The position numbers and the translations under genes were made by a program. Positions 63,900 through 64,000 of a DNA stretch of 64,000 bases are shown in pieces. The stretch comes from JAGVSR01 sp033765145 (GTDB lineage: Bacteria > Pseudomonadota > Alphaproteobacteria > Rhizobiales > Hyphomicrobiaceae): assembly GCA_033765145.1 (NCBI GenBank), contig JANRIH010000047.1, forward strand, positions 20,400-84,399, written 5' to 3'. Numbering within the stretch: position 1 is the stretch's first letter; each line of letters begins with the position of its first letter. The notes under the pieces were generated by a model. That model was not told the DNA's origin. It ran no database searches and was given only the letters and a program-made list of their open reading frames with translations.

Positions 63900-64000
63900 C
63901 CTCTCCCCTGGGGAGAGGTCGGATCGCGAAGCGATCCGGGTGAGGGGTTTCAAACTATCGAGAGTCAGGTAGCCCCTCACCCCGACCCTCTCCCCCACGG
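63900..64000. repeat. Compound palindromic intergenic repeat, runs off the window
   Basis: Three stems lie in series: CCTCTCCCC/GGGGAGAGG (63900-63918), GGATCGC/GCGATCC (63921-63937) and GGGTGAGGGG/CCCCTCACCC (63938-63982). Another CCCTCTCCCCC begins near 63986. It is a larger relative of the hairpin at 59617 and typical of dispersed palindromic repeats in Rhizobiales intergenic regions. Confidence 0.7.

Overview
The window reads as chromosomal DNA of a GC-rich alphaproteobacterium, most likely of the order Hyphomicrobiales. The block xseA, DUF2093, lpxK, waaA, a lipid A-type ABC exporter and DUF4170 is arranged as is usual for that order. UbiK, MidA, a YkuD L,D-transpeptidase pair, YdcH proteins and S21 fit the same picture. 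This placement is inference from gene content. Gene density is high and both strands are used. I see no insertion sequence, phage or CRISPR array.

Layout. 0-9 kb: the start of an LplT/Aas-type phospholipid acyltransferase (cut by the edge), thiS, a GYF_2 protein, lgt-midA, ubiK, a YbjN protein, proC, an arsR-arsC pair and a TetR-like regulator. 9-16 kb: two tandem L,D-transpeptidase paralogs, an orphan NtrC-type response regulator and a Gly/Asp-tailed membrane protein. 16-24 kb: pepF, small exported proteins, thiG-thiE, a Tat-exported copper-storage protein (Csp1 type) and purD. 24.2-26.7 kb: the most striking locus, a TROVE/vWA protein (bacterial Ro60, Rsr) preceded by three tandem paralogous RNA elements. 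Two of these carry a permuted tRNA-like module, the hallmark of bacterial Y RNAs. 26.7-30.9 kb: a four-gene acyl carrier protein, AMP-ligase, PLP-decarboxylase and acyltransferase cluster. 31-39 kb: xseA and lipid A/Kdo genes with an embedded Cys-X5-Arg phosphatase. 39-47 kb: an acyl-CoA synthetase, a Spy-like protein, two divergent YdcH genes, a DNA exonuclease-ligase pair and a divergent SDR/ArsR pair. 47-51 kb: a candidate conflict-type effector with a deoxyribosyltransferase-like domain, then a cupin-like and a pentapeptide-repeat gene, then a fluoroacetate-dehalogenase-type hydrolase. 51-61 kb: genes for a route from agmatine to spermidine (AguA, AguB, carboxyspermidine dehydrogenase and decarboxylase), interleaved with PhoD, a serralysin-like protease and tRNA-Arg. 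61-64 kb: a Uma2 nuclease, purE-purK, rpsU and a compound palindromic repeat that runs off the end.

How the genes work together. Thiamine (thiS, thiG, thiE), purine (purD, purE, purK) and polyamine genes are each split into separate sub-loci in this window. The purD to xseA interval holds the Ro/Y-RNA locus and the ACP cluster, which look like accessory additions within a core region. All function calls come from reading motifs by eye; no database search was run.
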